DNA of 64,000 nt from Haemophilus parainfluenzae (lineage in GTDB: Bacteria; Pseudomonadota; Gammaproteobacteria; Enterobacterales; Pasteurellaceae). Made by a program: the position numbers and the translations under genes. Positions 1 to 9,193 of the stretch are shown one piece after another; positions within the stretch are counted from its first letter, which is position 1, and each line of letters starts with the position of its first letter. Location: positions 992,001 to 1,056,000 of the forward strand of contig NZ_LR134481.1 in the NCBI RefSeq assembly GCF_900638025.1, read 5' to 3'. The notes beneath the pieces were generated by a model. That model did no database searches, was not told where the DNA came from, and saw only the letters and a list, made by a program, of their open reading frames with translations.

Positions 1-1
1 C

Positions 2-2434
2 TATAAAAACAAAGTAGAAACCACGACAAAATCAGTTGAAGAATTAGGTAACTTAATTGTAACGTCTAACGGTGATAAGTTAGTACGTTTACGCGATATT
101 GCCGATATTGAGTTAAATAAATCAAGTGATAGCTCACGGGCGGTGGCCAATGGCGCAGATTCTGTTGTATTAGCGATTAACCCAACCTCATCAGCAAACC
201 CATTAACAGTAGCAGCTAAAGTACGTCCGCTGTATGATAGTATTAAAAATAATCTGCCAGATGCAATTCAATCTGACATCTTATATGACCGTACAATTGC
301 GATTAATAACTCAATTAATGAAGTAATTAAAACGATTGTTGAGGCAACAATAATTGTGTTGGTGGTGATTACCATGTTTATTGGTTCATTCCGTGCCATT
401 TTAATCCCGGTTATCACTATTCCGATTTCATTAATCGGGGTAATTATGTTGCTTCAATCATTTGATTTCTCCATTAACTTGATGACATTGCTCGCATTGA
501 TTCTGGCCATCGGTTTGGTGGTGGATGATGCGATTGTTGTATTGGAAAATGTGGATCGACATATAAAATTAGGTGAAACACCATTCCGTGCCGCGATTAT
601 TGGTACACGTGAAATTGCTGTTCCCGTTATTTCCATGACCATTGCCTTGATCGCAGTATATTCTCCAATGGCGTTAATGGGCGGTATTACGGGTACGTTG
701 TTTAAAGAGTTTGCTTTAACCCTTGCGGGGGCGGTATTTATTTCAGGTATCGTGGCATTAACACTTTCACCAATGATGACCAGTAAATTGCTGAAATCCA
801 ACGAGGCACCAAGTAAATTAGAGCAACGAGTAGAGCATACCCTTGGTAAAGTGAATGCAGCTTATGCGTATGTACTTGATTTGGTGATGGTAAACCGTAA
901 ATGTATGTTAATGTTTGCGGCAATTATCTTTGCAACCTTACCGATATTGTTTAAATCCCTTTCGAGTGAATTAACACCAACAGAAGATAAGGGCGCATTT
1001 TTGGCAATCGGTTCTGCACCTTCTAATGTGAACGTAGATTATGTGCAAAATGCGATGGCGCCTTATCAAGAGATTTTAACGAATACGCCAGAAGTGCAAT
1101 TTGCAATGACGATTGCAGGTGCGCCAAGTTCTAACCAATCTTTAAACGTTGTGACTTTAAAAGATTGGAAAGAACGTTCAAAAAGTCAAACAGCTATCAT
1201 GAATGAATTAAATGCAAAAGCGAAATCCATTCCTGAAGTATCCGTACAAGGTTTCGCATTCCCAGAAATTGATACAGGGGAGCAGGGGCCGCCGATTGGT
1301 TTTGTGATCAGTACATCACAAGACTACGGTGATTTAGCAAATGTTGCCGGTAAATTTTTAGAGGATATGCAAAAATCCAGCAAGTTCGTTTATACTAATC
1401 TCGATCTTAAATTTGATACTGCTCAAATGCGTATTAAGGTTGATCGTGAAAAAGCGGGGACTTACGGTATTACAATGCAACAAATCAGCCGTACGTTAGG
1501 GAGTTTCTTATCTGCCGCAACCATTGAACGTGTGGATATTGACGGCCGTGCTTATAAAATTATTTCCCAAGTAAAACGTGATAACCGTTTATCGCCAGAA
1601 AGTTTTAATAAGTATTATATTACTGCAGCAAATGGTACTTCTGTCCCATTAAGTAGCTTAGTGACGGTAACTTTAGAACCTCAACCAAGCTCATTACCGC
1701 GTTTTAGTCAGTTAAACTCAGCAGTAATCAGCGCCGTACCGATGCCGGGTACTTCAATTGGTGATGCAATCCAATGGTTGCAAGACAATGCGAAAGATAG
1801 CTTGCCACAAGGCTATAACTATGACTTCAAAGGTGAAGCGCGTCAATTAGTACAAGAAGGTAATGCTCTTGCTGTAACGTTCTTACTTGCGGTAGTGATT
1901 ATTTTCTTAGTCTTGGCGATTCAGTTTGAATCAATTCGCGATCCAATCGTGATTATGATTTCTGTTCCGTTAGCGGTGAGTGGTGCATTGTTAGCCTTAA
2001 ATGCTTTCGGGTTTATTGGTATTGCCGGAACAACGCTAAATATCTATTCACAGGTTGGTTTGATCACCTTAGTTGGCCTTATCACGAAACACGGTATTTT
2101 GATGTGTGAAGTAGCGAAAGAAGAGCAGTTAAATCATGGTAAAACGCGTATTGAAGCGATTACCGAAGCGGCTAAAGTACGTTTACGTCCAATTCTGATG
2201 ACAACTGCTGCGATGATTGCTGGTCTTGTTCCGTTGCTTTATGCGACAGGTGCGGGTGCGGTATCTCGTTTCAGTATTGGTATTGTTATCGTGGCAGGTT
2301 TGGCGATCGGTACATTGTTTACCTTGTTCGTGTTGCCAGTGATCTATTCTTACGTTGCAAGCGAACACAAACCGTTACCAGTGTTTGATGAAAATGTGAA
2401 ACCAATTGAAGGTCACATTAACGAACAACATTAA
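2..2434 (+). CDS. RND-family multidrug efflux permease, 5' end outside window
   Basis: An inner-membrane proton-driven pump of the AcrB/MexF type that works with a periplasmic adaptor and an outer-membrane channel. The reading frame is already open at base 2, so about 810 residues are visible of a family length near 1,030-1,050. The proton-relay Asp pair is seen in GLVVDDAIVVLENVDRH, and the partner Lys of the second half in LIGLITKHGILM. Two hydrophobic helix bundles flank the periplasmic porter region. The adaptor gene would lie upstream, outside the window. The exact subfamily and substrate cannot be told from this fragment. Confidence 0.93.
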   Translation, partial: YKNKVETTTKSVEELGNLIVTSNGDKLVRLRDIADIELNKSSDSSRAVANGADSVVLAINPTSSANPLTVAAKVRPLYDSIKNNLPDAIQSDILYDRTIAINNSINEVIKTIVEATIIVLVVITMFIGSFRAILIPVITIPISLIGVIMLLQSFDFSINLMTLLALILAIGLVVDDAIVVLENVDRHIKLGETPFRAAIIGTREIAVPVISMTIALIAVYSPMALMGGITGTLFKEFALTLAGAVFISGIVALTLSPMMTSKLLKSNEAPSKLEQRVEHTLGKVNAAYAYVLDLVMVNRKCMLMFAAIIFATLPILFKSLSSELTPTEDKGAFLAIGSAPSNVNVDYVQNAMAPYQEILTNTPEVQFAMTIAGAPSSNQSLNVVTLKDWKERSKSQTAIMNELNAKAKSIPEVSVQGFAFPEIDTGEQGPPIGFVISTSQDYGDLANVAGKFLEDMQKSSKFVYTNLDLKFDTAQMRIKVDREKAGTYGITMQQISRTLGSFLSAATIERVDIDGRAYKIISQVKRDNRLSPESFNKYYITAANGTSVPLSSLVTVTLEPQPSSLPRFSQLNSAVISAVPMPGTSIGDAIQWLQDNAKDSLPQGYNYDFKGEARQLVQEGNALAVTFLLAVVIIFLVLAIQFESIRDPIVIMISVPLAVSGALLALNAFGFIGIAGTTLNIYSQVGLITLVGLITKHGILMCEVAKEEQLNHGKTRIEAITEAAKVRLRPILMTTAAMIAGLVPLLYATGAGAVSRFSIGIVIVAGLAIGTLFTLFVLPVIYSYVASEHKPLPVFDENVKPIEGHINEQH

Positions 2435-2453
2435 TTGAAAATACGATAAAAAC

Positions 2454-2490
2454 AAACCGCACGTTGATTTTTCAAGTGCGGTTTTCTTTT
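2454..2490. terminator. Terminator built from paired uptake sequences
   Basis: Stem AAACCGCAC (2454-2462) pairs with GTGCGGTTT (2476-2484), followed by TTCTTTT. The right arm is a perfect uptake core (2474-2482). It lies just after the RND pump gene. Confidence 0.8.
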
Positions 2491-2499
2491 AGATATTAA

Positions 2500-2524
2500 A
2501 AAAGCGAACATGATGTTCGCTTTT
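2500..2524. terminator. Second, bidirectional terminator
   Basis: An 11-bp stem, AAAAGCGAACA / TGTTCGCTTTT, with a TGA loop. The A and T runs on both sides would serve the pump gene on the plus strand and the M48 protease gene on the minus strand. Confidence 0.8.
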
Positions 2525-2561
2525 ATTGATGAAAGCGAGGTCGATTTTTAACCGCTTTTAT

Positions 2562-3341
2562 TTAACCATTTTTATTTTTTGCCGCTTTATAAAGCTCCAT
2601 CGCTTCTGGTAATAAACGTTGCAAGTTTTCTTGGCGAGACTCATCACTCGGGTGAGTGGAGGCTAATACATCGAGAGCACCTCTTGACCCTCCCGACATT
2701 TTTGCCATTTTTTGCCACAAACCAGGTGCTACCTGCGGATTATAGCCTGCACGCGACATAAGCATTAAGCCTTCTTCATCAGCTTCTGTTTCAGCACTAC
2801 GAGAATAAGGTTTATCTAAGGCAAAATCTTTGGTTAAAGAGACGAGATCTGTCATATCTGCTCCCATAAAAACGGATAATGCAGTTCCACCAATGGCTCC
2901 AGCAATAGAACTCATCGTACCAAAGTTGGCTTTCGCTTTACCGTGTTCTTTTAAGGCGTGAGACATTTCATGTCCCATGACGACAGCGATTTCATTATCG
3001 TTTAGTTGTAACGTATCCACTAAACCTGTATAGAAAGCCATTTTTCCACCAGGCATAGCCCAAGCATTGAGTTCTTTGGATTTAATGACATTAATTTGCC
3101 AATTAAACTGTAGACCGGTTTCGTTTGCTTGATTAGCATAAGGTACCATTTGATTAAAGACATGATGAATACGTTTTGCCGTATTTGATGTCGTATCAAT
3201 TGCCCCTTGTGCACGAATTTTTCCCATTTCTTGTGTATAACTACTTGCTGCTTCTTGATTGATTGAGGCAGAATCCGCACAAGATGTGATAACCGCACTT
3301 GCTAATACAGCAAACGCAAAACTTTTGAGTTGTTTTTTCAT
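2562..3341 (-). CDS. M48-family metalloprotease lipoprotein (LoiP/YggG-like)
   Basis: A putative outer-membrane-anchored zinc protease. The N-terminus is a lipoprotein signal with lipobox I-T-S-C at residues 18-21. The zinc motif HEMSH is at 124-128, and the third ligand Glu lies in ETEAD near residue 184, so the catalytic set looks complete. At 259 aa it is close to E. coli LoiP (about 250 aa), a protease linked to envelope quality control; which paralogue it is remains uncertain. AGGA precedes the ATG. It is transcribed alone, convergent with the pump gene and divergent from tyrP. Confidence 0.85.
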   Translation of the reverse strand: MKKQLKSFAFAVLASAVITSCADSASINQEAASSYTQEMGKIRAQGAIDTTSNTAKRIHHVFNQMVPYANQANETGLQFNWQINVIKSKELNAWAMPGGKMAFYTGLVDTLQLNDNEIAVVMGHEMSHALKEHGKAKANFGTMSSIAGAIGGTALSVFMGADMTDLVSLTKDFALDKPYSRSAETEADEEGLMLMSRAGYNPQVAPGLWQKMAKMSGGSRGALDVLASTHPSDESRQENLQRLLPEAMELYKAAKNKNG

Positions 3342-3406
3342 AAATTATCCTTTTTGTTGAGATGACTGATTATATGAATTTATTGCGTTTTGTCGATACA
3401 AAAAGA

Positions 3407-3434
3407 TTGCCTTTTACTTGTGTACTATTATAAT
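3407..3434 (+). promoter_or_regulatory. Probable sigma-70 promoter of tyrP
   Basis: TTGCCT at 3407-3412, a 16-bp spacer and a perfect TATAAT at 3429-3434. It lies 32 bp before the chosen tyrP start. No clear TyrR box was seen. Confidence 0.6.
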
Positions 3435-3465
3435 AGTGCGAAGCATGTATTTTTTAGGCGGGAGC

Positions 3466-4722
3466 ATGACAACAAAAAAATTACCCTCTTTATTCGGTGG
3501 GGCCATGATTATTACAGGTACAGCAATTGGTGCGGGAATGTTGGCTAACCCCACTTCTACAGCCGGAGTATGGTTTATTGGATCGCTTCTTACCTTAATT
3601 TACACGTGGTTTTGTATGACTACGTCTGGTTTGATGATTTTAGAAGCTAACTTACATTATCCTACCGGCTCAAGCTTTGACACCATAGTGAAAGATTTGT
3701 TAGGAAAAGGTTGGAATATTATCAATGGCCTTTCTGTGGCTTTCGTGTTGTATATTTTAACTTATGCTTATATCACGTCTGGTGGTGGTATTACACAAAA
3801 CTTGCTTAATCAAGCTTTTGGCTCAGCAGAAAGTGCGGTCGATATTGGACGTACTTCTGGATCCTTAATTTTCTGTTTTATTCTTGCGGCTTTCGTGTGG
3901 CTTTCCACTAAAGCTGTGGACCGTTTCACAACTGTATTGATTGTTGGGATGGTAGTCGCTTTCTTCCTTTCTACAGCAGGTTTATTGAGCTCTGTAAAAA
4001 CAGAAGTATTATTCAATAGTATTGCAGAAGGTGAGCAAACTTATTTACCTTATTTATTGACTGCACTGCCTGTTTGCTTAGTGTCTTTTGGTTTCCATGG
4101 AAATGTACCGAGTCTCGTCAAATATTACGATCGTGATGGTAGTCGTGTAATGAAATCAATCTTTATTGGTACGGGCTTAGCCTTAGCGATTTACATCTTA
4201 TGGCAGCTTGCAGTGCAAGGTAATTTACCGCGTACAGAATTTGCACCTGTGATTGAAAAAGGTGGCGATGTATCAGCATTATTAGAAGCATTACACAAAT
4301 ATATTGAAGTGGAATACATTGCGGTTGTATTGAATTTCTTTGCTTATATGGCTATTGCAACCTCATTCTTAGGGGTAACGTTAGGTTTATTTGATTATAT
4401 TGCCGATTTATTTAAATTTGATGACAGCGTATTAGGCAGAACAAAAACCACATTGGTAACATTCTTACCTCCACTATTGTTAAGTTTACAATTCCCTTAT
4501 GGTTTCGTGATTGCCATTGGTTATGCTGGATTAGCTGCAACAATTTGGGCTGCAATCGTGCCAGCACTGCTTGCTAAAGCCAGTCGCCAAAAATTCCCAA
4601 ATGCGACTTATAAAGTGTATGGCGGTAATTTTATGATTGGTTTTGTGATCTTATTCGGTGTGTTAAATATTGTGGCACAAGTAGGCGCAAACTTAGGATG
4701 GTTTGCAAGTTTCGCAGGATAA
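3466..4722 (+). CDS. tyrP: Tyrosine-specific transport protein (HAAAP family)
   Basis: An inner-membrane proton symporter for aromatic amino acids. The hallmark N-terminus GGAMIITGTAIGAGMLANP is followed by about eleven hydrophobic segments. The 418-aa length fits TyrP. The start at 3466 (MTTKKLP) is preferred over the upstream ATGs because GGAG lies directly before it and the extra 16 residues are not family-like. Haemophilus species often carry more than one tyrP copy, so substrate preference among Tyr, Trp and Phe is inferred only from the family. Confidence 0.88.
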   Translation: MTTKKLPSLFGGAMIITGTAIGAGMLANPTSTAGVWFIGSLLTLIYTWFCMTTSGLMILEANLHYPTGSSFDTIVKDLLGKGWNIINGLSVAFVLYILTYAYITSGGGITQNLLNQAFGSAESAVDIGRTSGSLIFCFILAAFVWLSTKAVDRFTTVLIVGMVVAFFLSTAGLLSSVKTEVLFNSIAEGEQTYLPYLLTALPVCLVSFGFHGNVPSLVKYYDRDGSRVMKSIFIGTGLALAIYILWQLAVQGNLPRTEFAPVIEKGGDVSALLEALHKYIEVEYIAVVLNFFAYMAIATSFLGVTLGLFDYIADLFKFDDSVLGRTKTTLVTFLPPLLLSLQFPYGFVIAIGYAGLAATIWAAIVPALLAKASRQKFPNATYKVYGGNFMIGFVILFGVLNIVAQVGANLGWFASFAG

Positions 4723-4743
4723 GTTTTCGCGTTAATATTGTAG

Positions 4744-4768
4744 GGGCGTATCGAATACGCCCTTTTTA
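4744..4768 (+). terminator. Terminator of tyrP
   Basis: Stem GGGCGTAT (4744-4751) / ATACGCCC (4755-4762) with a 3-nt loop, followed by TTTTT. Confidence 0.8.
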
Positions 4769-4787
4769 ATTTTACATAGGAAACGAG

Positions 4788-5561
4788 ATGAGTAACCAAA
4801 CGAGCGTTTATGATAAAGAAAACTTCTTTGCGCTTTATCAAAAACTTCGATCTAACCCAATCAGTCTCAATGAAATAGTGGAAAAGCCGACTATGCTTTC
4901 CCTGTTACCTGATTTACAAGGAAAAAAATTGCTCGATCTAGGTTGTGGAACTGGCGGACATTTGCAACTCTATTTAGAACGCAATGCGGAGAGAGTAGTA
5001 GGAACGGATCTTTCAGCTAAAATGCTAGAGCAAGCTGAACAAGATCTGCAAAAGCGCGGTCAATTTTCTGGACGTTTTTCGTTATATCAGTTACCGATGG
5101 AAAAATTAACGGAATTGCCAGAAAGTGATTTTGATGTCATTACCAGCTCTTTTGCTTTTCATTATATTGAAGATTTTCCCGCTTTATTAGTGATGATAGC
5201 CAACAAGCTTAAGCCTAACGGCACATTAGTTTTTTCCCAAGAACATCCGATTACGACTTGCCATAAAGAAGGGGAACGCTGGGAAAAAAATGAGCAAAAA
5301 CAGCAAGTCGCTTATCGTTTAAATCATTATCGTGATGAAGGACTGAGAGAGCGAAATTGGTTTCAACAACCTTTTAAAACGTATCACCGCACGACAGCAA
5401 CGATTATTAATGATTTAATTGCCGCAGGTTTTCAAATTGAACAAATGGCTGAACCAATGTTAGCCGAGCAGCCACAATGGCATGATGAATTTAAAGATTT
5501 GCTGCATCGTCCCCCTTTATTGTTTATTAAAGCAAGAAAAGTGATGAATTTAACAAAATAA
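4788..5561 (+). CDS. Class I SAM-dependent methyltransferase
   Basis: A soluble methyltransferase with the Rossmann motif I LDLGCGTGG at residues 49-57, an acidic end of strand 2 (VVGTDLS) and a later motif (DFDVITSSFAFHYI). It resembles UbiE/Tam-like enzymes of unknown substrate. GGAAAC precedes the ATG. It is a single gene between the tyrP terminator and the rpsB promoter; there is no pathway clue from its neighbours. At 257 aa it is complete. Confidence 0.8.
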   Translation: MSNQTSVYDKENFFALYQKLRSNPISLNEIVEKPTMLSLLPDLQGKKLLDLGCGTGGHLQLYLERNAERVVGTDLSAKMLEQAEQDLQKRGQFSGRFSLYQLPMEKLTELPESDFDVITSSFAFHYIEDFPALLVMIANKLKPNGTLVFSQEHPITTCHKEGERWEKNEQKQQVAYRLNHYRDEGLRERNWFQQPFKTYHRTTATIINDLIAAGFQIEQMAEPMLAEQPQWHDEFKDLLHRPPLLFIKARKVMNLTK

Positions 5562-5583
5562 ACTGGTTTTTGACCGCACTTTA

Positions 5584-5630
5584 TGGTATAAATCGCACCG
5601 CTGTTTTTGGGTTTCAAAAGCAGCGTTTTT
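5584..5630 (+). promoter_or_regulatory. Extended -10 promoter of rpsB with terminator-like hairpin at its start
   Basis: TGgTATAAA (5584-5592) is an extended -10 followed by a GC-rich discriminator (TCGCACCGC), a pattern typical of stringently controlled translation genes. The first transcribed bases would form stem CGCTGTTTTT (5599-5608) / AAAAGCAGCG (5616-5625, one G-U pair), followed by TTTTT. The hairpin may terminate the methyltransferase gene, attenuate rpsB, or both. Confidence 0.5.
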
Positions 5631-5646
5631 AATTATTAACAACACA

Positions 5647-5730
5647 CACATATCATTAAGGCTTAATCGGGGTGCCAAACGGTCGATTAGCTGATATGTG
5701 GAGGCTCAACCCCAACAAAAGGAAAATATT
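5647..5730 (+). ncRNA. Probable ribosomal protein S2 (rpsB) leader with pseudoknot
   Basis: A perfect 9-bp stem CACATATCA (5647-5655) / TGATATGTG (5692-5700) encloses a second stem GC-TAATCG (5661-5669, one bulged T) / CGATTAGC (5684-5691). Loop bases GGGT (5670-5673) can pair with ACCC (5709-5712), just before the ribosome binding site AAAGGA. This nested stem plus pseudoknot next to the rpsB start fits the S2 autoregulatory leader known from E. coli and other gammaproteobacteria. The structure is seen; S2 binding is inferred. Confidence 0.72.
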
Positions 5731-6453
5731 ATGGCACAAGTTTCAATGCGCGACATGATCAACGCGGGCGTACACTTCGGACACCAAACTCGTTACTGGA
5801 ACCCACAAATGAAACCTTTCATTTTTGGTGCTCGTAACGGTGTTCACATCATCAACTTAGAAAAAACTTTACCTTTATTCAACGAAGCTTTAGCGGAATT
5901 AACTCGCATTGCTAGCAACAACGGTAAAGTATTATTCGTTGGTACAAAACGTGCAGCGTCTGAAGCAGTTCAAGCAGCAGCATTAGATTGTCAGCAATAT
6001 TACGTAAACCACCGTTGGTTAGGTGGTATGTTGACTAACTGGAAAACCGTTCGTCAATCAATTAAACGTTTAAAAGATTTAGAAACTCAATCTCAAGACG
6101 GTACTTTTGAAAAATTAACCAAAAAAGAAGCGTTAATGCGTACCCGTGAGATGGAAAAACTTGAATTAAGCCTTGGCGGTATCAAAGATATGGGCGGCTT
6201 ACCAGATGCGTTATTCGTTATCGGTGCAGACCACGAACATATCGCGGTTAAAGAAGCAAACAACCTAGGTATTCCTGTATTTGCTATCGTTGATACTAAC
6301 TCAACTCCAGCTGGCGTAGATTTCGTTATCCCAGGTAACGATGATGCGACTCGTGCTATCCAACTTTACGTTTCTGCAGCTGCAGCAGCGGTTAAAGAAG
6401 GTCGTGGTAACGAAGCTCAAGTTGCTGAAGAATTAGCAGCTGACGCAGAATAA
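5731..6453 (+). CDS. rpsB: 30S ribosomal protein S2
   Basis: A structural protein of the small ribosomal subunit, needed for S1 assembly. The sequence [19 protein letters not shown] and the later [18 protein letters not shown] are diagnostic. At 240 aa it has the usual length. The ATG at 5731 sits behind AAAGGA; an upstream in-frame GTG at 5698 lies inside the leader structure and is rejected. It precedes tsf, as in most bacteria, with a palindrome between the two. Confidence 0.97.
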   Translation: MAQVSMRDMINAGVHFGHQTRYWNPQMKPFIFGARNGVHIINLEKTLPLFNEALAELTRIASNNGKVLFVGTKRAASEAVQAAALDCQQYYVNHRWLGGMLTNWKTVRQSIKRLKDLETQSQDGTFEKLTKKEALMRTREMEKLELSLGGIKDMGGLPDALFVIGADHEHIAVKEANNLGIPVFAIVDTNSTPAGVDFVIPGNDDATRAIQLYVSAAAAAVKEGRGNEAQVAEELAADAE

Positions 6454-6504
6454 TTTAAGTTTTGCAATAAGGCGAAGCCCTTAATAATCAAACGATTAAT
6501 TGGC

Positions 6505-6535
6505 ATAGGGGCTAAATTTAGCCCCTATATTTTTA
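6505..6535 (+). terminator. Hairpin between rpsB and tsf (partial terminator)
   Basis: A perfect 12-bp inverted repeat ATAGGGGCTAAA (6505-6516) / TTTAGCCCCTAT (6517-6528), followed by ATTTTTAT. By analogy with the rpsB-tsf attenuator of E. coli it probably reduces, rather than stops, transcription into tsf. Confidence 0.7.
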
Positions 6536-6585
6536 TCTAAAAGTGCGGTCAAAATAAATCGTACTTTCGACAGAGGATTTTTAAA

Positions 6586-7437
6586 ATGGCTGAAATCACA
6601 GCATCATTAGTAAAAGAACTTCGTGAACGTACCGGTGCCGGTATGATGGAATGTAAAAAAGCATTAGTTGAAGCAAACGGTGATATCGAGTTAGCAATCG
6701 ACAACATGCGTAAATCTGGTCAAGCTAAAGCAGCTAAAAAAGCAGGCCGTGTTGCAGCTGAAGGTGTTATCCTTGCTCGTGTAGAAAATGGTTTCGGTGT
6801 ATTAGTTGAAATGAACTGTGAAACTGACTTCGTAGCAAAAGATGCTGGTTTCTTAGGTTTAGCAAACGAAGTAGCTGATTTCGCAGCAGCAAACAAAGGT
6901 ACTACTATCGAAGCATTACAAGCACAATTTGAAGAAAAACGTGCTGCATTAGTGGCTAAAATCGGTGAGAACATGAACATCCGTCGTGTTGCTTACTTAG
7001 ATGGTCAAGTTATTGCTCAATACTTACACGGTGCGAAAATCGGTGTGTTAGTTGCGGGTGAAGGTTCTGCTGATGAACTTAAAAAAGTGGCAATGCACGT
7101 TGCTGCATCTAAACCAGAATTCGTGAACCCAGAAGATGTACCTGCAGAAGTAGTTGAACACGAGCGTCAAATCCAAATTGATATCGCAGTTAACTCTGGC
7201 AAACCAAAAGAGATCGCAGAAAAAATGGTTGAAGGCCGTATGAAGAAATTCACTGGTGAAGTTTCATTAACAGGTCAACCATTCGTTATGGATCCTTCAG
7301 TATCTGTAGGAGACTTCTTAAAATCAGTAAACACTTCAGTTTCTAACTTCATCCGTTTAGAAGTAGGTGAAGGTATCGAGAAAAAAGAAGAAGATTTCGC
7401 AGCTGAAGTTGCAAAAATCACTGGCGGTAACGCTTAA
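6586..7437 (+). CDS. tsf: Translation elongation factor Ts
   Basis: The guanine-nucleotide exchange factor that recharges EF-Tu. The N-terminal UBA-like region carries [16 protein letters not shown], and the TDFVAKD motif that contacts EF-Tu is near residue 80. At 283 aa it is full length. GAGGATTT precedes the ATG, and an uptake sequence core lies at 6541-6549. It is co-transcribed with rpsB through the leaky hairpin. Confidence 0.97.
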   Translation: MAEITASLVKELRERTGAGMMECKKALVEANGDIELAIDNMRKSGQAKAAKKAGRVAAEGVILARVENGFGVLVEMNCETDFVAKDAGFLGLANEVADFAAANKGTTIEALQAQFEEKRAALVAKIGENMNIRRVAYLDGQVIAQYLHGAKIGVLVAGEGSADELKKVAMHVAASKPEFVNPEDVPAEVVEHERQIQIDIAVNSGKPKEIAEKMVEGRMKKFTGEVSLTGQPFVMDPSVSVGDFLKSVNTSVSNFIRLEVGEGIEKKEEDFAAEVAKITGGNA

Positions 7438-7456
7438 TTTTCTCCATTGAGATATA

Positions 7457-7487
7457 AAAAAAGCCGATATTCAATATCGGCTTTTTT
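7457..7487. terminator. Bidirectional terminator between tsf and the PEtN transferase gene
   Basis: A long stem AAAAAAGCCGATAT / ATATCGGCTTTTTT with a very short loop. It ends both convergent transcripts. Confidence 0.88.
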
Positions 7488-7509
7488 GTTGTCTTAAATT
7501 TGAGATGCT

Positions 7510-9069
7510 TTATTTCTTTGGACTAATATCGATTGCAGGGTCTGCATCTTTACGATATTTTTCTTCAATCATTTTTTTCAGTCCATAGTCATCTTTGTCA
7601 GCTTGTTCAGAGAATAAATCTTCTTCTAATGTGAGCTTCGGATTTTTAATCCCTATCCAATTAGCGATGCCTTCTAAGAAATTCAAACCAGATTTAAAGG
7701 TTTTGTATTCCCTGCGCTCGGTATCATCAGATGAAATTTTAAAGAGCGGAATATTATGATGTAATTGGCTGTGACAGTTTTGGTTAAACAAGGTTACACC
7801 ATGTTTATCATCTTCCTGATGACATAAACCATGATCAGAGAAATAAATCATTGAGAAAGTGCGGTGCGTTTTTTGCTCGTTTTCTTTGAGGGTTTCATAC
7901 ACTTTCTTAATAAAATCATCGGTTTTCTTAATGGATGAAATATAACAATTTAAGTACTCGTTCTTTTTCTCAATGTCATTATCATTGAAAATTTTCGGAT
8001 AATCTTCAATACGATCGCAAGCAAGAGGGTGTGAACCATAAATGTGTAATACAATAAAGCGTTTACCTTGTGTTGGATCTTCTAAAACTTGGGCGAATTT
8101 AGGGATTAAATCAAAATCGCTGTAGTTTGTCGAATTAAAGCTCCCGCCTTTTTTCAAGAAAATAGTTTCATCAGATTTTGATGCAAGCGAAGCAACTGGC
8201 GTATCATATTCACCTAAGAAACCTTGATTAGACAGCCAGTAGGTTTTTAGACCAGCAGATTTAATGAGATCTACTAAGCTTAAATCATAGTTGGGTTCCC
8301 ATTTTTCTTTGTCTGGTAAAGTCAGCATTAAACGTAATGAGGCCACAGTGTTGGTTCCAGCAGATGTCATCCCATCAATAAGAGTGCCATTTGCTGATGA
8401 CATAAATGGCGTGTCATTAACAGGATAGCCATAAGCGTGTAAGTAGTCTTTTCGCGCACTTTCACCCAAAATAATCACATAATCTTGATATTTGGAATTC
8501 TCCAAATTGGATTGTCCCCAGCTGCTTTCTTGTGACATTTTTTTCAATTTTTGCCATTCATCAACGATTTTAACAGTGGAATCAATCGTTTCTTTTAATG
8601 GCGCAGCAATCGGCAAGTTATAACCAATAAACAGGGTAGCCAAAGCGATAAATGTTTTATTGTGATAAAATTTCACGCCAAATTTGACCGTACTTTTGTA
8701 ATGTAAAAAGACTAATAGTGGAATAGCCAATGCGGCTAAATAGCTACTTACTGGAATTTGTAACAGAAACTCTTTAGTTTCCAACATGTCTGTCGCAAGA
8801 ACAGAAGCAATATATTGATAGCTTGGCGCACCAAAATTTAAGCCTGTCGGCGTATAAATTGCGTGTAAACAAACTAAGGGTAATAAAATAAAATAGAAAG
8901 ATTTTCGACTGCTGCTTAACAAAATAATGAAAATAGCCGTGAGTAAAATCAGACTAATAGATGGCTCAGGAAACATCCCTGAACCTCGTAAAATCAAATA
9001 ACCGGCAGCAATGGCACAAGCCAAAGAAAAAAGTGCGGTTAAAATTTGTGAGGTTTTTGAAATCTTCAT
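7510..9069 (-). CDS. Phosphoethanolamine transferase (EptA/Lpt-like, sulfatase fold)
   Basis: An inner-membrane enzyme likely to add phosphoethanolamine to lipid A or lipooligosaccharide. About five hydrophobic helices fill residues 1-155. The periplasmic sulfatase-fold domain has [14 protein letters not shown] (Glu and Arg near 203-206), the nucleophile region [10 protein letters not shown] (near 236-245) and the metal-binding SDHG. At 519 aa it is complete. The position of the phosphoethanolamine on the glycolipid cannot be told. It stands alone on the minus strand between tsf and pyrH, genes that are adjacent in E. coli. Confidence 0.85.
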   Translation of the reverse strand: MKISKTSQILTALFSLACAIAAGYLILRGSGMFPEPSISLILLTAIFIILLSSSRKSFYFILLPLVCLHAIYTPTGLNFGAPSYQYIASVLATDMLETKEFLLQIPVSSYLAALAIPLLVFLHYKSTVKFGVKFYHNKTFIALATLFIGYNLPIAAPLKETIDSTVKIVDEWQKLKKMSQESSWGQSNLENSKYQDYVIILGESARKDYLHAYGYPVNDTPFMSSANGTLIDGMTSAGTNTVASLRLMLTLPDKEKWEPNYDLSLVDLIKSAGLKTYWLSNQGFLGEYDTPVASLASKSDETIFLKKGGSFNSTNYSDFDLIPKFAQVLEDPTQGKRFIVLHIYGSHPLACDRIEDYPKIFNDNDIEKKNEYLNCYISSIKKTDDFIKKVYETLKENEQKTHRTFSMIYFSDHGLCHQEDDKHGVTLFNQNCHSQLHHNIPLFKISSDDTERREYKTFKSGLNFLEGIANWIGIKNPKLTLEEDLFSEQADKDDYGLKKMIEEKYRKDADPAIDISPKK

Positions 9070-9150
9070 AAAGTTTACCTATAAAATCAAAACAGCGATA
9101 TTTTATCGCACTTTTCTGACCAATTTCCATTTTTAACTTTTTCGCTCTTT

Positions 9151-9159
9151 TGCTAAAAT
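9151..9159 (+). promoter_or_regulatory. Possible extended -10 promoter of pyrH
   Basis: TGcTAAAAT lies 35 bp before the pyrH start, and TTAACT lies 15 bp upstream of the hexamer. pyrH needs its own promoter here because an opposite-strand gene separates it from tsf. Confidence 0.4.
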
Positions 9160-9193
9160 AAGCCAATTTTTGTAAGCGACAAAGGAAAAAACA

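Noticed and set aside
454-801. A 115-codon minus-strand open frame inside the RND pump gene.
   Set aside because: It is a shadow of the strong plus-strand coding frame and has no independent support.
5570-5592. TTGACC with TATAAA as a standard rpsB promoter.
   Set aside because: The spacer is only 11 bp. TTGACC is part of a reversed uptake core. The extended -10 reading is preferred.
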